DNA of 64,000 nucleotides from Leuctra nigra (Eukaryota > Arthropoda > Insecta > Plecoptera > Leuctridae), in the NCBI GenBank assembly GCA_934045905.1, contig OW203769.1, forward strand, positions 21,545,705 to 21,609,704. Reading direction: 5' to 3'. The translations under genes were made by a program, and so were the position numbers. The notes beneath the pieces were generated by a model, which ran no database searches, had not been told where the DNA came from, and saw only the letters and a program-made list of their open reading frames with translations. Shown in pieces: positions 1 to 10,100 of the stretch. Each line of letters begins with the position of its first letter. The stretch's first letter is position 1.

Positions 1-622
1 CCAGGAATGTATCCAGAACTCTCGAGAACTGCTCGACTGGCACGGATAACGTCAAACACCTTCTCGGCAACCATTGTCACCATCTTGTATTGCTTCTCAT
101 ATCCACCAATCTTGACTAAATCCTTGACGGCATCAAGCTGTTCAAGGCGACGCTTTTTAAACAAGCGCTGGACTAGGCCGCATTAAGAAAGTACATTTAC
201 TCCATTAATATTTTTACCTATAACATTATTTACCTACCCAATCTCATAAGTGCACAACATAGAAACACTCTAGGTATTAAGTTATAATGAGACTTTGATT
301 GACTAGGCTAGTCTTCGGGCACCTTGCTATATGAACTGCTTTGAGACTAGTCGTAATTCTTCCCAATTGCTACTGCCTACCTACCTCTCTGTCTAGATCA
401 ACCTTAAAACTGGTAAGCAATACTTACGCTTGGCATCTCCCTGCCTAGATGGCAATGTAGCCTATCATTGGGAGTGTCAGGTTCCTGAACAGCATTGAAA
501 AGGATACATAATAATTCACCCGGGTCGGCTTCCTTTGGTGCTTTCGTTGGATCTTGACATATGGATACATTCACGAATATACTGGAGTAAATTAGCAGTA
601 GAAATAAGGAATTAAACTCCAT
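1..622 (-). CDS. CCDC134: CCDC134-like secreted protein, 5' exons only (partial, runs off left edge)
   Basis: Two exons on the minus strand. The first (428-622) opens with ATG and encodes a hydrophobic signal peptide (MEFNSLFLLLIYSSIFVNVS) followed by a polar, Pro/Asp-rich stretch, and ends at a strong GTAAGT donor. The second (1-167) follows an AG acceptor in the same phase and reads RLFKKRRLEQLDAVKDLVKI, then a GGYEKQYKM segment and an FDVIRASRAVLESSGYIPG segment. This matches the conserved N-terminal coiled-coil region of CCDC134, a small ER/secreted protein linked in vertebrates to MAPK and ADA2a signalling. The signal peptide fits a secretory product. The 45 residues between signal peptide and conserved block look longer than I expect for the family, so the donor/acceptor pairing is less certain than the exon identities. 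The gene is divergent from DTWD1, about 530 bp away. The rest lies to the left of the window. Confidence 0.75.
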
Positions 623-1151
623 TGTTATGACTGTGAAACACGTTCATCACATTCATTCGCCAGCTACAATCAACAATGCAACTGTCAAAGAACTGTCAAA
701 ACTCTAAAGAAGGTCTAAAATAAATAAGGATAGGTACCTTTTATTATTGTTTCTTGTTGAAAAATGTAACTTAGATATTAATGATATTCAACGACTGACC
801 GTACCTATACCGCACATTATAAAATCACCGAAATGTAATAAGAAATACTTTACATGTGCTCGAGGTCATTGGACCGGGATGACAGAAAGAAGCAACAGCT
901 GATTGAGCTACTGGATTGAGCAGGTAAACATAACCTTAAAGTTGCTTAAAGTTAGCAGCTGCTCTGCTGGCTGCGGATATTTTGGTTTAGCTGAAGATTC
1001 TGTAAGTTCTTGTTTTGCGATTAATATGGAAGCGTCTCGGTCTTATACAGATTTCACATTACTTTCATCGTAGGTAGTATATTTTTCATATACCTAGACT
1101 TACTAGGTACCTACCTAGATTGATCAGTGGATAGAATAAAAACTGAGTGAT
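623..1151. promoter_or_regulatory. Shared upstream region of the CCDC134-like gene and DTWD1
   Basis: These 529 bases separate the start codons of two divergently transcribed genes, so both promoters and 5' UTRs must lie here. No TATA box or other element can be assigned with confidence. The placement as a bidirectional promoter rests on gene arrangement only. Confidence 0.5.
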
Positions 1152-4100
1152 ATGAATCCAAAAGAGGAGAGACCAAAAGAAGATGACAATCCTTTTGAAG
1201 ATATGAAGATAGGTAACTGGGAAGTTATGGACACAGTTCAGACAAGATCTCTCTGTCGAATTTGTAACAAGTCTAGAAAATATTTCTGCTACTCTTGTTA
1301 TATACCCGTACAAGTGCTGGAAGGAAAAATACCTAACGTTAAGGTAAGCCGAACCTGCTTAAAATCGCTATGGTTTCACAGTTTTCACAATTGAATGCCT
1401 AATATACAGGACCACAGCCGTCTGAACACTCGTCGTTCGTTACTCCTCCTCTTGTGAGCTGTCCGTTATCTGAGTAAAAATTGTAGTTCCTCATCTGCCG
1501 TCCCGGGAAGGGGCCGCCACCGTCGCCTGGCTATTCGAATGCGCGACGAAGACGGCCCCTTCATAGGATGGCAGATGAGGAACTACAATTTTTACTCAGA
1601 TAACAGGCAGTTCACAGGAGGAGGAGGAAGGAACGACGAGGGTACAGATGGCTGCGTACAGGACACACTGGCAAGTGAAAGCAGAGAGAAGAGCAGCTCT
1701 TTCATTGGCTGAAATCTGTTACGTGACCTTACTTGCCTAGCTCGTACTCAGAAAGCATACACACAGTCTAGTAACTCTCCGTTTTTTCAATCATGACCGA
1801 ATAGCAGAGCGGCAAATTAGGTCACGTGACAGCTGTACGCCAAAGAGAGCTGCTCTCCACTCATCTCTCGAGAGTTGATTGACAGAGTGAACGGTGTTTC
1901 AGTCATGATCGAATCTAAATTTTTATTACTACCTAGTACCTACTCAAATAAACCACAAGCAAGGGTGGTGAAACATCATATACCTGTGTAAGACTGGCTA
2001 AATGTGTTTAATTTTTATTTTGCTACTCTCTTTGCATTGCAGCTGCCAATCAAGATCGACATAATCAAACATCCCGGCGAGATCGACGGCAAAAGCACAG
2101 CAGCCCATGCAGCTGTGCTTTCTGCAGAAGTGAAAATATCCACATATCCATTCATACCAGAATATGGACCAGATGAGAGAGTAATTTGTAACATTATAAT
2201 ATAACGATCTGCCTTCTTGTAAGGTATACCTACATTACAAAAGAAATGCTGTTAGCACTTTTTCATTTTAAATCCTACAATTCTAAAATAAATATTTGCA
2301 GAAATCTGTTAATTAGGAATAGAAATCTTATTTTCTACTGGCTATATTAAATTAAATAACCAAATATTCAAAACAACTAAATCACGGGACAGACTTATCA
2401 AGTTTAGATGAAAGGAGGCAGGAGTGAAGAATGAACTCTCATTGGCTGCAGCGGTCACTTGACTCTGCTATTTGGTCTTTATCGAAAATGCATTTATTAA
2501 ACATGATAAAGTGTCCTGTGACTCCCGTGTTTAAGGTGGCTGGATCGATCGACAGTGTTGAGTAGTAACTTAACGAAAGTAACGCGTTACATTTCAGAAA
2601 CTTTAGTGGTAACTTAGTTCCTTTTTTTAAGTCAGGAACTTTAACTGATAAAGTTCCTTTATTGATGTAACGTCTACATTACGTTACGTTACTTGCAAAG
2701 TTCTTTTTTTCGTTTGAACAGACTCTACTTTTTCAGCAATCTTCCCAAAATTTCCCAACTTATACTTCGGGAGTAGCGATCTGCCATCAAAACAAGTTTT
2801 CACTGGCAGTCAGTGCAGCTGCATGAGTCATTGCTGTGGAATGTGCATGCTCTCGCCAGGCCATTGATGATAAGGGTGTGGGGAGGGGTAGAAGGACCAA
2901 TGAGAATCACTTTCACTTCACCCCCACATTAGTCCTCACTTGACCTTGGTTTGTTGCAGTGTGACGTACCTAGCAGCTCATTCTCCCTTCAACCATCGTC
3001 GCCATTACTTGTGCAGAGCATTGTTTATAACCTCTTCTAGTATTTCAATTTCGTTACGTGTGAATTTCTATCCTTTGTAGATTTATATGGTGATAAAAAT
3101 ACGTGAAAACTGAAACTATTTGCCGTGATACTTTGTGCAGACAAAAATACTACACTATGTATGACATTACGTTTGAAACCACTATTTCCCTACCACAATA
3201 TTCACGTTTTTTCCCCTAAAAATCCATCGCGGTAACTTTGCAAGTTACTTTTGGGTAACTGGTAACTTGTAAGTTCTTTTTTTCATGAAGTAACTTAACT
3301 TTAACTAAGTTCCTTTTTTGACCAAGTAACTTAACTTTATCGAAGTTCCTTTTCTCAAGTAACTTACTCAACACTGTCGATCGATATCATAGTCTCAGAT
3401 CTTCATAATTTTGTGTGTACTTATTGATAACCATGCCATACACAATCCCTGAAAAAATTCAACTCTTCTCGTGTCTAGTTTCTGAGATAATTTGAGTTTT
3501 CTCCCCCATGTTATCTTATGGCAGCCAAGTAAAATCCTATCATTTTTAAGCTAAAATGGAGTTCTAATCTTTTTGTATCGTTAGATTTTAACAAAAAACT
3601 TTTTTCTGGTAGACATATGGACATACTATCAGGAAAAAAATTGAAAACAATTCGACACTAAAAGTTGCAAAACGCCACCTAGCGGAAAAAGTTAACATCT
3701 CAACCACGAGTACTTGTGCTCATGCGCACAGGGCGCGTTCAGGCAAGTCACTTAGATGTCAATCGTAACGAGTTCAGTAAAAGTTATAATTACATCGCGA
3801 AATAACAGATATTGATGAATACCTCAGTGTCAACCAACGTCTATACAATACTCTCTTCTAAAGGTTGAGCCGATCGAGGGATTTCAGTACTCGGAAGTAT
3901 TCGGCTTTGTCCTACTCCGTGACGTCATGGAGTAGGACATTTCTATCTAAATCACATGCCAGCGCATACAGACTATCAAGCAGTTGCCAGCTGTGTTGAC
4001 GTCACGAAGTGGGAAAAGCCGAATACTTCCAAGTACTGAAATCCCTCGCTCGGCTCAACCTTTAGAAGAGAGTATTGTATAGACGTTGAGTGTCAACAAT

Positions 4101-6667
4101 CAAATACAATCGGCATATTTCATTACAGCACACATTCATTCAAATTCTTGTGAAAACGAGTTAGTTGCAATTGTTTTTCTCACGGCATTCTGAACACACA
4201 TTTTTCTTGACGCATCGTTCAAACAATTGCAATCTGTCAAATGCTGCTTTTGGTGAATAGACAACTCGTTTTCACAAGAATTTGAATGAATGTGTGCTGT
4301 AATGAAATATGCCAATTGTATTTGATTGTTGACACTGAGGTAAGCATCAATCTCTGTTATTTCGCGATGTAATTATAACTTTTACTGAACTCGTTACGAT
4401 TGACATCCAAGTGACTTGTATGTACAAGTACGCACGTGCTGGGATTGTACTCGCGGGAGCGTCCATCTTATATTTACTAGCGCACTCTCTAGGTACTTTT
4501 AGTGTCGAATACCAACGTGTGCTATTTTAAAAGTTATTAACCAAATTCGAAATGATTTCCCTATACCTCCCATGTTAAGTGGCGCGATCACTCGATGTCT
4601 TTTGAGAATGATCAAAACCTTAGCATGGGAGGTATAGGAAATCATTTCGAATTTAGTTAATAACTTTTAAAATAGCACACGTTGGTATTGTTTTAAATTT
4701 TTTTCCTGATAGTATGTCCATATGTCTACCAGAAAAAAAGTTTTTTGTTAAAATCTACCGATACAAAAAGATTAGAACTCCATTTTAGCTTAAAAATTAC
4801 ATGATTTTATTTGGCTGCCATAAGATAACATGGGGGAGAAAACTCAAATTATCTCAGAAAGTAGACACGAGAAGTGTTTAATTTTTTCAGGGATTGTGTG
4901 TGGCATGGTTATTAATAAGTACACACAAAATTATGAAGATCTGAGACTATGAAATCGATCGATCCAGCCACCTTAAAATGAACTTTTGTCACAACAACAA
5001 AAAATTGAAAAATGTTCATAAAATTGACAAAGTTGGGAAGTTAGAATTTGTAATGAAGAAATAATAAATTAAAATGCTATTGAATGGCACAATTGTTTAT
5101 TTCTGTAAGTATTGAGCAAATCATGACTCCGACAGGTGGTTCTGGTGTACCCCGGCAAGCAAGCGACGACGATCAGCGACTTGTTCTCCGCAGCGAGCGA
5201 CGATGTTCGGTGGCAACCCGTCACGCGTGCCGTGTTCATCGACAGCACCTGGAATCAAAGCAAGGGCATTTACAAGGACCCCAGACTAAGAGGTACGATT
5301 TCAATCTTTCATCGACACAATTTGATGGATCAAGTTGGCTCAGACATAACGCTATGGAGGTCCTGGGTTCAATTCTCATAAGGCAAATGATCGGAAGGTT
5401 CTCTACTAGTACTAACAGGCCACGACTGCTTCCTTCATATTCATTACCAATTCGTCAACTTCATTTCCCCATCACCATCGGAGAGGCAAAAAGAATCGAT
5501 TCAATGAATCCGATATATCGATTTTTTAAATCGATTCTGGAGCATTCAATACCTAGTACGTACATTAAATACAAATTGATTCTTTTGATTCCATCTTCGA
5601 GATGGTGATCCCCCTGAAATCGAGTCCCACCGGCCCGAAGCTCTCCACCCCCCGGTCTGTCCCCATTCTGACCTGGCTTTCCCACCAGTTTCAGACTCCC
5701 CCAGATCGGGCCCGTTAGGTCGACCCCTCCCAATGTCCTCCACTTAGTTCAACAAAGTTAAAAGTTAAAATTAATGTGCGCAATATAACCTCGTCGTTGA
5801 CGCGCCGTTAAACTCTAATAATCAAAATCAATGTATTTTTGAACTCCTTTAAAAAAATTACGCAATGTCTCCCTGACCATCGAATTTCGACCATTTTTTT
5901 ACTTCTACTGATTTTTTCTTAAAATAATATTTTGAATAGATCTTCTGAAAAATCGATTCCCAGCCCCCTAAATATCGATAACAGAAAATCGCATCATGAA
6001 AAATCGATCTAGTACAGTACGTTTTACAAGGAATTTGCAACAGCGAAAGTACTATTTTCTGTATGGAATTCCTATTTTCCATGCTAATTTTGGCTATTTA
6101 CTGGCATTACCTCCACCACACCTTTAACAATAGAGGCACAAAGAAAATCTAAATTTCTGAGGTGTATACCTACAACGTTTTATTGGCGATTGTATTTGGC
6201 ATTTGCCCTCAGGCGTTTTGTTCTTGTAAAATGTAGTGTAGATCGAAGGATTGATTCAACAACTTTTTGTGCCCATCTCTACATTAGCCTAGTTGCGTAA
6301 CAGTGAAATGCCACACAAATACATCGAGATGATTTGTTTATCCGCAGCGCTGCCATGCGTGGTGTTAAGTTCTCGGCTGTCTCAGTTCTGGCGCCACCAG
6401 AAGGGCAGCCCTCGCTGGTATCTGGCAACTGTTGAGGCCGTCCATCAACTTATGGTGGAGCTGCACAACGGCGCGTGGCAACAACGAAGCAGTGTCGAGC
6501 AACTTACAGCGCGCTGTGCGGCGTTGTCGCTGGACGAAGATGCTGTGAATGGACCGTACGCGGGAGAATATGACGGGTTGTTGTTCTTCTTCCGATACAT
6601 GTACAGCAAGATACATACGTTATACGGACATGAGAACCTGCTTTCTTATCAGAGACGATTGAAGTGA
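1152..6667 (+). CDS. DTWD1: DTWD1: tRNA-uridine aminocarboxypropyltransferase 1 (DTW domain), complete
   Basis: Four in-phase exons: 1152-1343, 2043-2180, 5136-5292 and 6348-6667, all with GT/AG borders, giving about 268 aa. An N-terminal zinc-ribbon-like set CxxC...CxxC lies at residues 35-49 (CRIC, then CYSC). Exon 2 encodes [20 protein letters not shown], nearly identical to vertebrate DTWD1. Exon 3 has the family signature DSTW at residues 146-149, and exon 4 has FWRHQKG followed by [10 protein letters not shown]. The DTW family transfers the 3-amino-3-carboxypropyl group of S-adenosylmethionine to uridine in tRNA (acp3U; DTWD1 acts on position 20 in human). A polyadenylation signal AATAAA occurs at 6684 and another at 6971. 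Intron 1 holds a hAT-like MITE and intron 2 a nest of four transposons, but no exon is broken. Identification is firm from motif order and length. Confidence 0.96.
1413..1656. mobile_element. hAT-like MITE in DTWD1 intron 1
   Basis: A 244-bp element with imperfect TIRs of about 95 bp: bases 1413-1511 read back as the complement of about 1556-1656, and both arms share TTATCTGAGTAAAAATTGTA. It is flanked by the 8-bp direct repeat TACAGGAC at 1405-1412 and 1657-1664. An 8-bp duplication and termini starting CA fit the hAT superfamily. There is no coding capacity. Confidence 0.85.
2553..3376. mobile_element. Nested hAT-like element with AGTAACTT repeats
   Basis: An 824-bp insertion near the left end of the TTAA palindromic element. 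The termini are CAGTGTTGAGTAGTAACTTA and, as complement at the right, CAGTGTTGAGTAAGTTACTT. The 8-bp target duplication is TCGATCGA (2545-2552 and 3377-3384). Subterminal regions are packed with AAGTTAC/GTAACTT motifs, typical of this hAT group. No transposase frame is visible. Confidence 0.88.
3835..4088. mobile_element. Nested palindromic MITE with 9-bp target duplication (MULE-like)
   Basis: A 254-bp palindromic insertion in the left arm of the TTAA element. The arms begin CAACGTCTATACAATACTCT and pair up to about 90 bp each. Flanking direct repeats AGTGTCAAC lie at 3826-3834 and 4089-4097. A 9-bp duplication is typical of Mutator-like elements; the family assignment is inferred from that alone. 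Confidence 0.78.
4511..4686. mobile_element. Nested short palindromic MITE
   Basis: A 176-bp insertion in the right arm of the TTAA element. Arms start ACCAACGTGTGCTATTTTAA and pair over about 70 bp. The opposite arm of the host palindrome lacks it and gives the empty site, which shows that only AT (or nothing) was duplicated. Confidence 0.75.
5590..5815 (-). repeat. Dispersed repeat, copy 1 (retroelement 3' fragment?)
   Basis: This stretch is the reverse-complement relative of 52790-53030. Both share GCGCGTCAACGACGAGGTTA, TTGCGCACATTAAT and a GC-rich part around CCTAACGGGCCCGATC. It is a fragment of a dispersed element, possibly the tail of a retrotransposon, lying in DTWD1 intron 3. Confidence 0.6.
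6005..6230. repeat. Dispersed repeat shared with 37055-37265
   Basis: Direct homology to 37055-37265. Both contain TTTCTGAGGTGTATAC followed by TTTTATTGGCGATTGTATTT and GGCATTTGCCCTCAGGCG. It is a fragment of an unclassified repeat in DTWD1 intron 3, ending just before exon 4. Confidence 0.6.
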
Positions 6668-7101
6668 TCAAATTGTGACTCGTAATAAATTCCACGGCTA
6701 TTATATACATTTTGATTTATGACCAGAAGGTCATAAACTTTCCTGCAGTTAATAATAATTAACCTTAACCCAGTACATGACAGCACTTAAAATTTGAAAT
6801 GTATCTACAATTTAATTTATTCTTAAGTTCATTCAACTGTTAAGTCTGCAGCTTATTTTCAGTTCAATAATTGTAAAAATACAAATGTATTCCTTTTTAA
6901 ATGTACCTAACATTGTCATTATTGTCCTTGATAGTAATCAACAATACTATATTTTAATTATTTTCATGTGAATAAATATGTGGATTATTGAAATATCTGA
7001 GTGCTGGTGATTGTTGTCTTGACTCCAACAGTGCATTGCCGTGGAAATGGCACGGTAATTACCATCAAATCAGTTCCCAGTAATTACTTCCTCCTTAACA
7101 G

Positions 7102-10100
7102 ATGGAATACATTAAAGCTCATTTGCTGGGATACAAACTGCCGCCCCAAGAACCCGGACAAGGTATTGTTCATCATTCAAGCAACAGGGATCCGTTGCAA
7201 TCTCAGATTAATTATTCAAAGAAGATTCTCATTGGATTAGTCGGAATTTAAATCAATGAATATGATGCACACACAACTATATTCATGCATCCAGTTCAAA
7301 GTTACCGACATTTTGTAAAACCATTTTATTGGCTTGATTCATTCAAAATTTTTATTTTCAGTGAACAAACCTTTACTTATAATGGACTTTACAGGACTTT
7401 CATCTACTGCGTCAACATCATTTACTCTTTGAATTTGCACCATCGAGGGTGAAGTTAGTTGAGAATTTCAATGCAGTTAGAATAAATTTAAGATTTCTGA
7501 ATTAAACTGATCTACACTTGGCACAACTAAAAACGGTATATGAGCAAAACTGATTGGCTGCTGGTCAGGTTCCTTGACAATAAATCCTTGTTATTATCAA
7601 TGAAATCAGAGCTCACCTACTATAGTTACCCGACGAGAACTACACTGCCCTAAACCAACCATCAAGCACCCAACGGACACGAAACCTGTTTCGAAAAATC
7701 ACCAAAACATGTTTCAATCTCTGCTTTGCCACTGGCACATGTCACAACTTCACAAGTTTTAACTTATTAAATTGGCATTTGTACACAACAGGTAGATAAA
7801 AATTATCTTTTCCAATGATACTCTACTAATAATTCAGTAATCTGAAAAATGTAGCATTGTGCTTTATGGATGGTATGGCAGAGTAGATTTTACGGAGTGA
7901 TGTAAACTATGTGAGGGACAACAGCCCTTATCCTCTGTTTGCTCGACAACATTCCCTTGGCTACCCGCAGGCGTAAAACTCGAAATTAACAAGACGGATA
8001 CTGAAACTAACGGGACCGAAGCTGACGAACCAAAACCCGAGACACCGGAAGTTGAAACGAACAAGATGGATGAGATGGGTCCAGACGGTCTCACCATCGG
8101 TGATCTTGACACAGCTTCTGTCTCCACTACCTGTCGTAATCATCGTCACCACCATTGCAGGTACTCGTCATCATTTACCCTGCCAAAACCTGCCACATTC
8201 CCAAATGGCATTTTTGGACATCGGATAACAGGTGCATGGCAGGTTTGTGTAGCCAAATCCTGCTACTTTCTAAACATGGTCCTGATGATGTGTTAAATAA
8301 AACTAAAACTGCAGGATTTTTTTTACTGTACAATATTTATGCAGTTAATTAATATTGCTTACATTTTTTTTATATTACTGGTCAACCATAACCATTGTGG
8401 TAACTCCTCCCACTTTTGGCTTTACCACAGACTACGAAAACTGCCATTTGGCGGGTTGTGACTACTTGACAAGAGAGTGTAAACAAACAGACCTATTGTC
8501 ATCTTGTTTCCAGATCCGAGAGTGCTAAACAGTGAATAATTGAGCGAGCGTCTCCTTTTGGCTTTTTTGGCACGGACCTGTTTTTTTTTTTTTTTTTTTT
8601 TTTTTCCTGTGCCTGACGATATACAGGTCAGAGCTTTTCTTCGATCGAGCTGAAATTTTGCACACATGTACGTAACATTTCCGATTGTTGCAGACCCCAA
8701 TTTTTTTGAAATCCATCGATTGGTTCAAATTTTAAAAAAATTATCTTTTGATTGGTTGTTTTGATCAATTTGAAATTTTGACAAGTCATTACCACTAACA
8801 TTTTACCCAATCATACAAAGTTTCAGCCAAATCCTCTGATTGGTTAAAATTTAAAACCATCTTTACTGTTATTTTTTAAATTTAAACTAGAACCGTTTCA
8901 CCGATCAACTTAAAACTTTGCATGGTCATTGGGACCAACATTATCTGTGTTTTTGACAATTTTCAGACAGATCTGTGTTTAAATCCAAAAGTTTTTGACA
9001 TTTTACAGACATATTGCTTGTTGCTATGGATCACGGCGACTTTGACGCCTCAGTTCCAATGTTCCAAGGTAGTTTGAACAGAAACTTTCAAACGCATAAT
9101 TATGACACTAATAATCAACAGATCGATCTGATATTGTGTACAAACACTAATATCATATGAGTAGTCCCAGGTATATTTTTTGAAGGAGATCTGTGATTTT
9201 TGAAAATTAACACGGAACCGTTCAATCATATAGGTTCAATCGATCAGCTTAAAACTTTGCATGGTTATTTTGGAATTTTTGAAGATTTTCATACAAGTCA
9301 GTTACGAAACTCAAGAATTATTTGCTTTGCTTTTAATAACATTTTCAATAGACAGAATTTCGGTTCGAGGTGTTGCGCGTATCCGTGCTCGCTCATCAAC
9401 GCGTTACCCAGAGCGTTTTCCTAGTATTGTTTTTAACAGTCAAAATAATGTAAACAAATACATACCTAAGACCTATAATAAAAAAAAAATCAGACAATTC
9501 AAAAATCGTGGGAGAAATATAACTGATTTTTAAAATAAATGTAGCCATGTAGCCAGGACCCTTATAATACCATATAATACTATCTAGCATGATTTTTCAT
9601 GCCTCTCTGGACAATCTTTTGTTTTAAAAAGTTTTAGCCATGAGAGTTATCATTGTCAACCAATCGGCTAGCCCGATCGTAGTCGTCATGGTAAAAATAA
9701 AATAAGGTAAGGGTGCTGGTTGTACCCTACAGATGAACTGACAAAAAGAAAAATGTATTCCTCGGTATATTCAAATTTCTTCTAAAGCACGTGGTACTCG
9801 ATGAACTGTAAATAAAAGTATGTTATTTTCTCATCAAAGTAAGCTGTTTCCCGTAAAATAGAGTGTAAAATATATCTCGGAGTAGTACCTAGCAATATTT
9901 AAGTAACGATACATAATTACCACTTTCGCAATACATTGGTCAATAGAATATTGCACATTCGGCAAACCACTCGAGAGTAAAAATGGTTGATTTCTTGTTC
10001 TCTATTCCCTGTTACTGTGGCTGTGACCTCTAGACGACACCACCGACACTCGTCTAAATCCTCCTCGCCGGGGGAGAAGCTGCTGGCGACGTCCGAAACC

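Larger units (their letters stand above)
2535..4972. mobile_element. Long palindromic element with TTAA target duplication, hosting three nested insertions
   Basis: The ends are exact inverted repeats, GGTGGCTGGATCGATCGA at the left and its complement at the right, each flanked by TTAA (2531-2534 and 4973-4976), as in piggyBac-type insertions. When the elements at 2553-3376, 3835-4088 and 4511-4686 are removed, the two arms are each about 550 bp and pair along their whole length to a centre near 4200-4240. It is therefore a foldback-like non-autonomous element. It lies in DTWD1 intron 2 and has no recognisable coding sequence. Confidence 0.8.

Noticed and set aside
1..172. Acceptor at CCTAG (exon ending at 172) for the CCDC134-like exon
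   Set aside because: It would put the conserved block out of phase with the donor at 428. The next AG (exon ending at 167) keeps the frame.
7034..7056. Short upstream exon of the unrecognised gene
   Set aside because: It would require a 45-base intron and its acceptor is not supported by any homology. The true 5' exon is left undetermined.
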